DNA from: Rudanella paleaurantiibacter
GTDB taxonomy: Bacteria; Bacteroidota; Bacteroidia; Cytophagales; Spirosomataceae
Length of the DNA: 64,000 bases
Reading direction: 5' to 3'
NCBI RefSeq assembly: GCF_009184635.1
Contig: NZ_WELI01000008.1
Coordinates: 1 to 64,000, forward strand
The notes beneath the pieces are model-generated. The model made no database searches. It had not been told where the DNA came from and was given only the letters and a program-made list of their open reading frames with translations. A program made the translations under genes and the position numbers. Position 1 is the stretch's first letter. The number at the start of each line of letters is the position of its first letter. Positions 45,633-54,075 of this stretch are shown here, one piece after another.

Positions 45633-48473
45633 TTAATCTTTCTTCGTACCGGAGCCGACGCTCGAAGCGGGCTGCTGCTCGGCTACTTTTTTGGCCGCTT
45701 TAGCAAAGTCGCCCGCCTGAATGATGGTCAGTTTGGCCGGGTCGATGTGCTTTTTCATGGCCGCGTTGACCGATTCGGGTGTCAGGGCGGCAATCTTCTT
45801 CTCGAAGTCGGCGTCCCAGGCCATGGTCCGGTTCAGGTACAGGTAGTTGTTGAGGGTACCGGCCAGGCTGGGGTCCTGCGCCCGCGTTACCTGCCGCGAC
45901 TGCAAGAAGCCGGAGCGAGCCGCGTTCAGCTCTTCGGCCGTAAAGCCTTCTTTCTGTACTTTTTCCAGCTCCTCGCGCAGGGCTTTCACCAAACGCTCCG
46001 AGTTTTCGGGGTTGTAAATGGCGTAGGTCATAAACATACCCGCTTTGTCCCAGGGGCTGGCGTTCACGCTCGACCCAACGCCGTAGCTGATACCTTCTTT
46101 CTGCCGAATCCGGGTCGCCAGCCGTGAGTTCAGGAAGCCACCGCCCAGCATGTAGTTACCCATGACGAGGGCCGCGTAGTCGGGGTCATCGTCGCGTACG
46201 GGCAGGTTCAGGCCCGCCAGCATCAGGGCGTTGGCTTTGTCGGGGGTTTCGATATTCTGGGCACCCGCCGGAATCGCCTTGAACTCGGTTACCACCCGGC
46301 TAAACGGCATTTTCGCCTTCCAGAGGCCAAACTCATCCGAAACAATCTTGCGGATTTTAGGCTCGTCGAAATCACCCACAATTGAAACTGTTGCGTTTTG
46401 TGCGCCGTAGAAATCTTTGTGGAATTTCTTCACGTCGTCCAGCTTCAGGGCTTTGATGTCGGCTACTTCCTCGTCAAACGTTTTGGTGTACCGAATATCG
46501 CCCTTGGCGTACGGGTTCATGGTGCGCTGGAACAGGTTCGAGGCAATGGCGTTGGGTTCTGACCGCTGCGATTCGACCTGCGCCAGTTGTTCCTGCTTCA
46601 GCTTTTCGAACTCGTTGGCGTCGAAGGCGGGGTTCTTGAGAATATCACCCACAATCCGCATTACTTCAGGCAGTGTTTCTTTGGTGGCCTTAATCGATAC
46701 CGATGCGTTGTTACCGGCCCCAAACACGCTTACCTGTGCTTTTAGCTTGTCGAGCTCATCTTTAATCTGCTGACGGCTGCGGGTAGTGGTGCCTTTGTCG
46801 AGCAGGGCGGCCGCAAAGCTGCTGACGGTGCTCTTGTTTGCCAGATTTTTTACATCACCCATGCGGAGGGTCATCCGCACGTTGACCTCGCTGCCGCGCG
46901 TCGATTTGGGTAACAGGGCCATCTCGATGGTGTTGGGCATCTCCACGCGCTTGGTCCGGCCGTCGATATTGGCGGGCGATGGGTCGAAGGCTTCACCCTG
47001 CGCCATAGCGGCCCGCCCTTTGTAGTTTTGGGTCAAAGCGGCCAGATTGGGCGCGTCGGGCATCTCGGCCCGGTCGGGCTTGGTTTCCGGGATAAACTCA
47101 CCGATGGTCCGGTTCGAGGGCTTGAAGTAGTAAGCCGCCACGCGCTGTACATCGGCGGGGGTTACTTTTTCCAGCTGGTCGCGGTACAGGAACAGCAGCC
47201 GCCAGTCGCCGGTAGCAATGTATTCGCTCAGGCTGCGGCCCAGTTGCTCCACGTCTTTAAACGCCATTTCAACGTACTTCAACTGCTTGGCCTTCGAGCG
47301 GTCTACTTCCTCTTTGGTGGGGGCTTTGATCGCAATCGAGTCCAGCGTGTTGAGCAGAATCCGCCGGGCTTCATCGGCCGACTTTTCTTTCAGCATTTCC
47401 ACCGCGAAGTACGCATGACCGGGGTCTTTGGTCATAAACGAATAGCCGTACTGCTGCGAGGCTTTCTTGGTCTCGATCAGGGCTTTGTACAAACGGCCGC
47501 TCGGTTCGTCGGTCAGAATGTCAATCAGCACATCCATAGCCGGGTAGTCGGGGTGCGAGCTGGGCATGATGTGGTACAGGGCCGACACCACGCGGGTGTC
47601 GCCTACGCGCCGGAGCGTCACGGAGCGTTCGCCATCCTGAACCGGCTCAACGGTGTAGGTAGGCTGCAATACGCGCGCCGGGCGGGGAATATTGCCAAAA
47701 TACTCGTTGACCATCGCGATGGTCTTGGCTTCGTCGATCTTACCGGCCACTACCAGCACAGCGTTGTCGGGCTGGTAATATTTCTTGTAGAACGCCTGGA
47801 GGTTTTCGATGGGTACTTTCTCCAGATCGGAGCGGTTGCCGATGGTCGACTTGCCGTAGTTGTGCCACAGGTACGCGGTTGATACCACGCGTTCGTTGAG
47901 CACGTTCTGGGGTGAGTTTTCGCGGCTTTCAAACTCATTGCGCACCACCGAAAACTCCGACATCAGGTCTTCTTTTTTGATGAACGAGTTCACCATCCGG
48001 TCCGATTCGAGGTCGAGCGCCCATTTGAGGTTCTCGTCGGTAGCGGCAAACGTTTCGAAATAGTTGGTCCGGTCGAGCCAGGTAGTGCCGTTGGGGCGGG
48101 CACCGTGGGCGGTCAGTTCCTGCGGAATGTTGGGGTGCTTGGTGGAGCCCTTAAACACCATGTGTTCGAGCAGGTGAGCCATCCCGGTTTCGCCCAGTCC
48201 CTCGTGCCGTGAACCGACCAGATACGTGATGTTGACCGTGATGGTGGGTTTCGATACGTCGGGGAAGAGCAGGACTTTGAGTCCGTTTTTGAGGTTGTAC
48301 TCCGTAATGCCTTCCACAGTGGCACCTTTGGTTACGCCCGCAGGCAGGGCAGTCGAAGCCTGGGCGTACACCTGAGCGGTGGTGCCGTTGAGCAGGGGCT
48401 GAGCCAGCAGACTACCCGAAGCCAGGGCACTCACGACCAGCCATCGCCGGATGTTTGGTGTTAGAACTGTCAT
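45633..48473 (-). CDS. M16-family zinc peptidase
   Basis: A 946-residue insulinase-type peptidase with a signal peptide (RRWLVVSALASGSLLAQP). The inverted zinc motif is in GMAHLLEHMVFKGS (HLLEH) near residue 95, with the downstream Glu in the LDLESDRMVNSF to NEFESRENSPQN region. A second, catalytically silent M16 half follows (TRKVEMPNTIEMALL-like start at about residue 470; GGGFLNSRLATRIRQKEG). Two fused halves are normal for periplasmic Bacteroidota members, which degrade peptides or targeting signals. It forms a single gene between repeats. Confidence 0.92.
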   Translation of the reverse strand: MTVLTPNIRRWLVVSALASGSLLAQPLLNGTTAQVYAQASTALPAGVTKGATVEGITEYNLKNGLKVLLFPDVSKPTITVNITYLVGSRHEGLGETGMAHLLEHMVFKGSTKHPNIPQELTAHGARPNGTTWLDRTNYFETFAATDENLKWALDLESDRMVNSFIKKEDLMSEFSVVRNEFESRENSPQNVLNERVVSTAYLWHNYGKSTIGNRSDLEKVPIENLQAFYKKYYQPDNAVLVVAGKIDEAKTIAMVNEYFGNIPRPARVLQPTYTVEPVQDGERSVTLRRVGDTRVVSALYHIMPSSHPDYPAMDVLIDILTDEPSGRLYKALIETKKASQQYGYSFMTKDPGHAYFAVEMLKEKSADEARRILLNTLDSIAIKAPTKEEVDRSKAKQLKYVEMAFKDVEQLGRSLSEYIATGDWRLLFLYRDQLEKVTPADVQRVAAYYFKPSNRTIGEFIPETKPDRAEMPDAPNLAALTQNYKGRAAMAQGEAFDPSPANIDGRTKRVEMPNTIEMALLPKSTRGSEVNVRMTLRMGDVKNLANKSTVSSFAAALLDKGTTTRSRQQIKDELDKLKAQVSVFGAGNNASVSIKATKETLPEVMRIVGDILKNPAFDANEFEKLKQEQLAQVESQRSEPNAIASNLFQRTMNPYAKGDIRYTKTFDEEVADIKALKLDDVKKFHKDFYGAQNATVSIVGDFDEPKIRKIVSDEFGLWKAKMPFSRVVTEFKAIPAGAQNIETPDKANALMLAGLNLPVRDDDPDYAALVMGNYMLGGGFLNSRLATRIRQKEGISYGVGSSVNASPWDKAGMFMTYAIYNPENSERLVKALREELEKVQKEGFTAEELNAARSGFLQSRQVTRAQDPSLAGTLNNYLYLNRTMAWDADFEKKIAALTPESVNAAMKKHIDPAKLTIIQAGDFAKAAKKVAEQQPASSVGSGTKKD

Positions 48474-48570
48474 GGTAAAGCTTGATGAATTGGTTTTTTG
48501 TTTTGAATTCGCGGTTCCGAATTACCAAAAAACAAGGTTTTTACCAAGTGGTTTTTGATGGATGGCTGTG

Positions 48571-49338
48571 CTATCCTTCGAGCCACTGCCGGAAAGCGGG
48601 TGCTTTTTCTTTACTCACGAGCAAATCGACGGTTTGGAAAGGCGGGTGCAACCGAACCGCCAGCTTACCGCTGAAATGGGGCTGATACCCGGCCACGGCT
48701 TTGAGGCTAACCAAAAACTGCCGGTTGGCCCGGAAAAAACAGGCTGGATCAAGAAGCTCGTCCAGCTCGTCGAGGGTGCGGTAGTCGGTCACCAGTTTCT
48801 GACCGGCGAGCGTGTAGAGATAAATCAGTTCGTCGCGCTGGAAGTAAGCGACCTGCTCTTCCAGTACGGGTACAATTTGCCGCAGGTGGTGCGCCGTAAA
48901 CCGACGTTTGTACGTGGGGGTGTGGGCGGGTTGGCCCAATTGATGCAGCAACGACCGAAACTGATCGGCAAAGTCGGTGCCGGTCGGTTGCCAGCGGTGG
49001 TATTTGTTCAGAGCGGCCCGCAGCTCGTCGGGGTCGATTGGTTTGAGCAGGTAGTCAATGCTATTGAGCTTAAACGCCCGAATCGCGTACTCGTCGTAGG
49101 CCGTTGTAAAAATGACCGGTACGTTGAGGTTCACCTGCTCGAAAGCCTCAAAACTCACCCCGTCGGCCAGTTGAATATCCGCAATGACCAGGTCAGGCCG
49201 GTGTTTCTGAAGGTACGCCTTCACGTCGCCGACCTGCCCCAGCGGCCCGTCGATGTCGGCTTCGGGTTCGAATTGCCGGACCAGCTTCAGGAGCTGCCGG
49301 GCAATCAGGGGTTCGTCTTCAATGAGGAGAATGGTCAT
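48571..49338 (-). CDS. LytTR-family response regulator of the efflux locus
   Basis: A 255-residue regulator. The N-terminal receiver has the acidic pair in ILLIEDEPLIARQL, phospho-Asp in LVIADIQLADG, Thr in IFTTAYDEYA and Lys in DYLLKPIDPDEL. The C-terminal LytTR domain has VAYFQRDELIYLYTLAGQKLVTDY and ACFFRANRQFLVSLKAV. It overlaps the kinase gene by four bases, so they are translated together. By position it probably controls the adjoining efflux genes. Confidence 0.93.
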   Translation of the reverse strand: MTILLIEDEPLIARQLLKLVRQFEPEADIDGPLGQVGDVKAYLQKHRPDLVIADIQLADGVSFEAFEQVNLNVPVIFTTAYDEYAIRAFKLNSIDYLLKPIDPDELRAALNKYHRWQPTGTDFADQFRSLLHQLGQPAHTPTYKRRFTAHHLRQIVPVLEEQVAYFQRDELIYLYTLAGQKLVTDYRTLDELDELLDPACFFRANRQFLVSLKAVAGYQPHFSGKLAVRLHPPFQTVDLLVSKEKAPAFRQWLEG

Positions 49339-50360
49339 GGGGGTAACAATAACGGTACACGAACCCGAAAGGTGGTTTCGTCTTCCTGAATCTCGATGGT
49401 TCGCTCGCTTAGAAAGCTATACAACTGCTGTAGGTTCTGCAAGCCTTGCCCGTTGGAGGTGGCTATCTGTTTTTTGCGCTGAATTGGATTGGATACTTCC
49501 AGGTAGCCATCCCTAACCCTCAGGCCGACGGTCAGGGGAGTGGCGTCGCTGATGACGTTGTGCTTGATGGCGTTCTCAATCAGAATCTGGAGGGTTACGG
49601 GCACAATTTGCCGTTCGAGGGGCTCGCTCTCCACCGCGCAGTCGAGCCGGAATGTGCCTTCGAAGCGGGTTTGTAGCAGGGCTACGTAATGCCGGATAAA
49701 ATTGAGTTCGGTTTCGAGCGTAACCAGTTCGTGGTCTTTATGCTGGAGCACGTACCGGTACACCCGCGACAGCTGTTGCAAAAACTGCCGGGCCAGCACG
49801 GGGTTATCGTCAATCAGACTATCGAGCGATGAGAGGCTGTTGAACAGAAAATGGGGGTTGAGTTGATTCGTCAGGTTGTCGTATTGTACCTGTGCTTTTT
49901 CCTGTTCGAGCCGGGCGGCCCGCACGAGGTTTTCCTGCCAGCGGTTGAACAACTGAATAGCGATGAAACTGAGGCAGATAACGGTGTTGGCCAGAAAGGC
50001 TACCAGACTCAGGGCTACCAGCGTGAGCCGGTTGATGGAGTCAGTCAGGGCGGGTAAAATCTGGCGAACAATCAGTAACCCACCCAGCATCAGCACCGTT
50101 TTGACGACACCCCAACCCACAATCAGTTGAATGATTATCCGGTTGCGTACATTTCGTTCGAACGGATACCGGCGGTTCAGGTACTCATTAAACCAGTAAT
50201 GAAAGAGTAAAATGGCGTTGAAAATGAACAGCGTAACCCCAAACAGGAGCACCTGCTCTTTCCAGCCAATACTCGGCAGTATCCATTGCCTGCCCAATAC
50301 GCCCAGTAAGGCCAGATACAGAAAAGCGATCTGAACGTTTCGATTAATGCGAATTTTCAT
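49335..50360 (-). CDS. LytS-like sensor histidine kinase
   Basis: A 341-residue kinase, counted from ATG 50360 ([11 protein letters not shown]). The frame extends further upstream, but that part overlaps the ABC gene more. Four hydrophobic segments (LYLALLGVLG, VLLFGVTLFIFNAILLFHYW, TVLMLGGLLIVRQ, LSLVAFLANTVICLSF) anchor it with no large periplasmic sensor. The His-kinase dimerisation motif is QLNPHFLFNSLSSLDSL, and the ATPase part has QILIENAIKHNV and NGQGLQNLQQLY. It overlaps the ABC ATPase stop by 17 bases and the regulator by four. It probably senses membrane stress or transporter state. Confidence 0.92.
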   Translation of the reverse strand: MKIRINRNVQIAFLYLALLGVLGRQWILPSIGWKEQVLLFGVTLFIFNAILLFHYWFNEYLNRRYPFERNVRNRIIIQLIVGWGVVKTVLMLGGLLIVRQILPALTDSINRLTLVALSLVAFLANTVICLSFIAIQLFNRWQENLVRAARLEQEKAQVQYDNLTNQLNPHFLFNSLSSLDSLIDDNPVLARQFLQQLSRVYRYVLQHKDHELVTLETELNFIRHYVALLQTRFEGTFRLDCAVESEPLERQIVPVTLQILIENAIKHNVISDATPLTVGLRVRDGYLEVSNPIQRKKQIATSNGQGLQNLQQLYSFLSERTIEIQEDETTFRVRVPLLLPP

Positions 50361-51030
50361 GGGTAGCAATAATCTGACCGTCCGACATTTCGATGACCCG
50401 GTCGCTGCCGGCGGCAAAGTCAGAGTCGTGCGTTACGGCAATAATGGTTTGTCCTTTGCGGGCCAGATCCTGAAAAATTGCAAACACATTTTCGGTATTG
50501 GCCCTGTCGAGATTACCGGTGGGTTCGTCGCCCATGATGATGGTCGGGTCGTTGATAAGGGCCCGCGCAATAGCTACCCGCTGCTGTTGGCCCCCGGAGA
50601 GCTTACTGGCGGGTTTATGGGCGTATTCGGCCATGCCAATGAGCCGCAGTTTTTCCATGGCCCGTTCTTCCACGTCTTTGGCTGAGTACTTACCCAGTTT
50701 AAGGCCGGGTAGCATTACGTTTTGCAGCGCCGAAAATTCGGGTAGCAGAAAGTGAAACTGAAACACAAAGCCGAGATGCTCATTGCGAAACCGGGCCAGA
50801 AAATCCTGCGAGCGGCCGGTGAGGGTAGTACCCGCCATGGTAATCTGCCCTTCATAGTCGGTGTCCATGGTTGAGAGTAAGTACAGCAGGGTACTTTTGC
50901 CACAACCCGATTTGCCCACGATCGACAAAAATTCGCCCCGCTGCACATCGAACGATACATCGCGCAGGACATGAAACTTCTCCGGGTCGTAGAAGTATTT
51001 GTTGAGGTTTTGGGCTGAGAGAACCGACAT
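50344..51030 (-). CDS. ABC transporter ATP-binding protein (MacB/LolD type)
   Basis: A 228-residue nucleotide-binding subunit. Walker A is [19 protein letters not shown], the Q-loop [18 protein letters not shown], the signature [15 protein letters not shown], Walker [15 protein letters not shown] and the H-loop [10 protein letters not shown]. This is the MacB/LolD branch, which powers export or lipoprotein handling with FtsX-type permeases. Its permease partner is the gene at 51555, from which it is separated by an inverted-repeat-bounded insert. Confidence 0.95.
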   Translation of the reverse strand: MSVLSAQNLNKYFYDPEKFHVLRDVSFDVQRGEFLSIVGKSGCGKSTLLYLLSTMDTDYEGQITMAGTTLTGRSQDFLARFRNEHLGFVFQFHFLLPEFSALQNVMLPGLKLGKYSAKDVEERAMEKLRLIGMAEYAHKPASKLSGGQQQRVAIARALINDPTIIMGDEPTGNLDRANTENVFAIFQDLARKGQTIIAVTHDSDFAAGSDRVIEMSDGQIIATHENSH

Positions 51031-51032
51031 GG

Positions 51033-51554
51033 TTTTAATGCGTAATGATGAATGCGTAATGCGTAATCAGAAAAGGTAATACGTGAGGAACGCGAGTAAC
51101 GTCAGGGCAGAGGCAGTTTTGGTGGCGAGGGTTTTCTTCCGGGTCACAATTGAGCTTTTAATAAGCCTCAGAATTTCTTCTGTATCAGCGTAAATAGACT
51201 CGTACTCATTTGCCGCTAAGTAGTTAGTCCTGAACAAAAGCTCAAGCCAATACAAGGTTTCTCCTGCTTCCTTTTGGGCCACACTTAATTTGTGGATAAA
51301 ATCAAGTCCTGACTCTGCATTGGCTGCTTCTCTTACCATAGCGCCAGGATTTGTGCCCGAACGAAGTACCTGTTTACTAATGGTATACTCGTTCTTTTCC
51401 TGCATTAGGTACTTACTCAGATTGACAATGCGAACAGCCAGGTTCAACGTCTTTTCCCGGAGTGGATCGGGTTTCTTGCCGTATTTGTGCATGACATGGT
51501 AGGTTTAGGGACTCGATGTATTACGCATTTATCATTATGCATTACGCATTAAAA
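51033..51554. mobile_element. Inverted-repeat-bounded insert with four-helix-bundle gene
   Basis: TTTTAATGCGTAATG (51033-51047) and CATTACGCATTAAAA (51540-51554) are exact complements. Beyond them the arms continue imperfectly with ATGATGAATGCGTAATGCG on one side and TACGCATTTATCATTATG on the other. The unit starts two bases from the ABC ATPase start codon and ends directly against the permease stop, so it fills the gap between two genes that belong together. In RNA the arms would pair as one stem enclosing the gene at 51067-51492. No transposase is present. Confidence 0.7.
51067..51492 (-). CDS. Four-helix-bundle protein (S23/IVP family)
   Basis: A 141-residue helical protein with features of the S23 family: LNLAVRIVNLSKYLM, YTISKQVLRSGTNPGAMVREA and DFIHKLSVAQKEAGETLYWLELL, then a hydrophobic C-terminal end (LTLLAFLTYYLF). 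Relatives are encoded by intervening sequences within 23S rRNA genes, and the Avd protein of diversity-generating retroelements shares the fold. No role in efflux is expected. Its presence inside complementary arms between two transporter genes argues that it arrived with that insert. The length is slightly above the usual 115-125 because of the tail. Confidence 0.88.
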   Translation of the reverse strand: MHKYGKKPDPLREKTLNLAVRIVNLSKYLMQEKNEYTISKQVLRSGTNPGAMVREAANAESGLDFIHKLSVAQKEAGETLYWLELLFRTNYLAANEYESIYADTEEILRLIKSSIVTRKKTLATKTASALTLLAFLTYYLF

Positions 51555-52805
51555 TCACCCCCTCAAAATGGCTACTGGATCAACTTTTGCCGCTTTGCGA
51601 GACGGAAAGTACCCCGCCAGCACCGTGGTGATTACCCCAAACAGAAGCCCCATGATGTAGTATTTGGCCGCGAAAATGACCGGGAATGTGTCGAGACTCA
51701 GAAAATCGCCCGCGTCGAAGGGCGTGATCGAGAGCAGGTAACTCAACCCGAAGCCAATAGCGAGACCTAATAGCCCGCCGGAGAGGCCAATAAACGCGGC
51801 CTGAAGCAGGAAAATAGCGACCACATCGCGCCCGTCGAAGCCGGTAGCTTTCAGGATGGCAATGTCCTTAATCTTGTTGATCACGGTCATGTTCATGATG
51901 TTATAAATCCCGAAACCGGCTACCACCAGCAGCGTAATCGATACAACGAAGGTGAGCATGTTCCTGATTTTTTCGCCCGCCAGAATTGCCGTGTTCGCCG
52001 TGGCCCAGTCTTCGGTGTAATAGCCATACATAGCCCGGAGCCGTTTGCCGAAGGGTAGGGCCTGCATCGGGTCGAGCATCTTTACGTGGATATCGGTAAT
52101 GTAGCTTGGGTCGCGCAAGAGCATCTCCTGCACCGTGGAGAGATTGGCGTAGCTTTTTGTATTGTCGACCGTACCCACGCCGAAGCCAAACGTACCTACC
52201 ACCCGCAGCACCCGCGTATTGCCCGTGGGGGTGGTTACAGTTACTTTGTCGCCCAGCCGAACATTCAGTTTGCGGGCCAGCACGTTGCCCATAATCAGGC
52301 CGTCGGGGTTAGTTTTTAAGGCGTTTAGCGAGCCCGACTTGAGCCGGTTGGTGAGTTTGTAGAGCTTGTTTTCGCGGTTAATATCCACGCCCGAAATGGT
52401 GCCCGAAAGCTGAATGGGGCCGTTGTTGTAAAACGCCTGCGTAGCTACCTGGGGCGACACCCCCTGCACGCCCGGTTCGCGTTCGATGCGCTCGGCAATA
52501 AACAGGCCGTTTTTGAGCCGGGCCTGTTCGTTTTTGGGTTTCTGGTGATGCACCACGTTGAACCCGTTCGGCCGTAGCTCGTCGATCAGGCTGGGTCGTT
52601 GGGTGTTTACCTCATTGTACATCCGAATATGCGGGCTGGCATCGAGGGCCGAGTCTTCCAGAAACTGGTTGACCCCCTGCATAAACGAGATCATGGTGAT
52701 AAACATGGCGATCCCGAACGTAACGCCGAGCATGGCCACGAGCGTTTGCCGCTTTTTGGCCATGAGGTGCGTTTGGGCAATCTGGGCTGCAATGGATAGA
52801 TTCAT
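51555..52805 (-). CDS. FtsX/MacB-type ABC transporter permease
   Basis: A 416-residue permease with four membrane segments: one near residue 25 (TLVAMLGVTFGIAMFITMISF) and three after residue 280 (MLTFVVSITLLVVAGFGIYN; VVAIFLLQAAFIGLSGGLLG; IMGLLFGVITTVLAGYF). The large periplasmic MacB-PCD-like domain lies between them. The pattern fits a MacB/LolE-type subunit of a tripartite export or lipoprotein-release machine. Partner ATPase, adaptor and TolC are encoded next to it on the same strand. Confidence 0.92.
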   Translation of the reverse strand: MNLSIAAQIAQTHLMAKKRQTLVAMLGVTFGIAMFITMISFMQGVNQFLEDSALDASPHIRMYNEVNTQRPSLIDELRPNGFNVVHHQKPKNEQARLKNGLFIAERIEREPGVQGVSPQVATQAFYNNGPIQLSGTISGVDINRENKLYKLTNRLKSGSLNALKTNPDGLIMGNVLARKLNVRLGDKVTVTTPTGNTRVLRVVGTFGFGVGTVDNTKSYANLSTVQEMLLRDPSYITDIHVKMLDPMQALPFGKRLRAMYGYYTEDWATANTAILAGEKIRNMLTFVVSITLLVVAGFGIYNIMNMTVINKIKDIAILKATGFDGRDVVAIFLLQAAFIGLSGGLLGLAIGFGLSYLLSITPFDAGDFLSLDTFPVIFAAKYYIMGLLFGVITTVLAGYFPSRKAAKVDPVAILRG

Positions 52806-52815
52806 TGTTCATTGA

Positions 52816-52890
52816 GTGAATGCGCGAATGAGTGAATGAGTGAATAAAAGCCGTTTAGCCATTCACTAAATCGCTCATTCACTCATTCAC
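52816..52890. repeat. Imperfect hairpin of GTGAATGA words
   Basis: The left arm (52816-52845) reads GTGAATGCGCGAATGAGTGA and the right arm (52861-52890) is its approximate complement, with CTCATTCACTCATTCAC. The last codons and stop of the HlyD-type gene lie in the right arm. It separates adaptor from permease in the transcript. Confidence 0.7.
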
Positions 52891-53970
52891 AATTAGTTTA
52901 GAGGTTTCTGTCAGGCCGCCACGCACTTCCACGAGGTCGAAGTTTTCGGCACCTTTCTGGAACCGGATCTTCTGCTTGTTGCCGTTCTGCTCTATCCAGA
53001 CGCTGTCTTGCCCTATCACGTACGATTTAGGGATGGTGAGCACCCGCGGCCGCTGACTGATAATGATGTTGGCCTCTACCGTCAGGCCGTAGTATGCGTC
53101 GGGTGTATCGCTCGTAAACTCGGCATCGACCCGAAACGACTGGTCGGCGCGGTTCAGTTTGGGGTACACCTTACTCACCCGGGCGTTGAACACCTTGCCG
53201 GCGTACACATCGGCCTTGAGCAATACCGATTGCCCCACCCGAATCCGGCCAAAATCGCTTTCATCGACCGATAACTGGGCAAACAACCGGTTGCCGCTGC
53301 CCACCAGCGCGAGCGGATCACCGATGCGTACCACCTCGCCGGGGTCTTTGTACACCTCGTACACCTTGCCGTCTACGAAGCTGCGCACGCGGGTGTTGCG
53401 CCCGGCTACCTCCGATACCACCAACTGGCTGCGGCTGTTGGCCACGTCGAGCCCAATCTGGTTTTTGCTGCGCTGAAGGGTGTTTAGCTGGGCGCGCAGG
53501 TTGTTGCGGGCGAGAGTATAGTTAAGCTCAGCCCGTTCGAGTTCGGCCCGCGAGGTGGCGTTTTGGTTGTACAATTCCCGAAACCGGGCGTAGTTAATCG
53601 AGTCGTTGCTCAGCCGGGTACGGGCGTTGCGCACCTGGGCTTCAAGTTCGGCCAGAACGGGTGAGTTGGGGCCGAGGTTGGCTTGGGCCTGCCGTAACGC
53701 GCTGGCGGCTGCCTGTTGCCGGGCGTTTTCGGCTTCGCTTTCGAGCACAAACAGGAGCTGATTCTGGCGGATGGTGTCGCCCTCGTTCACGAGCCGTTGC
53801 TGCAAAATACCGGTCGCATCGGCGGTCACGGTATATTCCTGGCGTGGATACACGTTGCCCGATGCGTACACGGCCTCGGTCAGTTCGCGGTACGTGGGCG
53901 AAAGGCTTTCCGGGCTGCGGTTACACCCCGCGAAAAGTGCCAGCAGAAGAAGATAGAAACGTGGTTTCAT
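52879..53970 (-). CDS. HlyD/MacA-type periplasmic adaptor lipoprotein
   Basis: A 363-residue membrane-fusion protein. The N-terminus FYLLLLALFAGCNRSPE is a lipoprotein signal with Cys at about residue 16. After the lipoyl-like barrel (GILQQRLVNEGDTIRQNQLLF) comes a long coiled-coil hairpin around residues 85-190, rich in Gln/Ala/Arg/Asn, then the second lipoyl half (FVDGKVYEVYKDPGEVVRIG) and beta-barrel (SVLLKADVYAGKVFNARVSKV). It should link the FtsX-type permease to TolC. Its stop codon falls inside a hairpin arm. Confidence 0.92.
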   Translation of the reverse strand: MKPRFYLLLLALFAGCNRSPESLSPTYRELTEAVYASGNVYPRQEYTVTADATGILQQRLVNEGDTIRQNQLLFVLESEAENARQQAAASALRQAQANLGPNSPVLAELEAQVRNARTRLSNDSINYARFRELYNQNATSRAELERAELNYTLARNNLRAQLNTLQRSKNQIGLDVANSRSQLVVSEVAGRNTRVRSFVDGKVYEVYKDPGEVVRIGDPLALVGSGNRLFAQLSVDESDFGRIRVGQSVLLKADVYAGKVFNARVSKVYPKLNRADQSFRVDAEFTSDTPDAYYGLTVEANIIISQRPRVLTIPKSYVIGQDSVWIEQNGNKQKIRFQKGAENFDLVEVRGGLTETSKLIVNE

Positions 53971-54069
53971 GGTTTATAGTATATCGTTTATAGTTCTTAG
54001 TTTATAGTTTTTAGTTTATGGGTCAGGGGAGGTAATTCGCTGACTCTAAAAACTATACACTAAAAACCA
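53971..54069. repeat. Imperfect hairpin of GGTTTATAGTTTTTAG words
   Basis: The left part, from the HlyD start codon, reiterates TTTATAGTTCTTAG and TTTATAGTTTTTAG. The right part at about 54040-54069, CTGACTCTAAAAACTATACA onward, is the complement of the last left word plus GTCAG. It separates TolC from the adaptor gene. The same word occurs in the hairpin at 14772-14817. Confidence 0.65.
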
Positions 54070-54075
54070 TGAACT

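Noticed and set aside
47028-47882. Long open frame antisense to the M16 peptidase
   Set aside because: GC-rich coding DNA opens such frames; composition is not protein-like. The same applies to 239-997, 5799-6635, 9956-10861 and 62269-63093.
51067-51492. Diversity-generating retroelement (Avd homologue)
   Set aside because: No reverse transcriptase, template repeat or variable repeat is present in the window.
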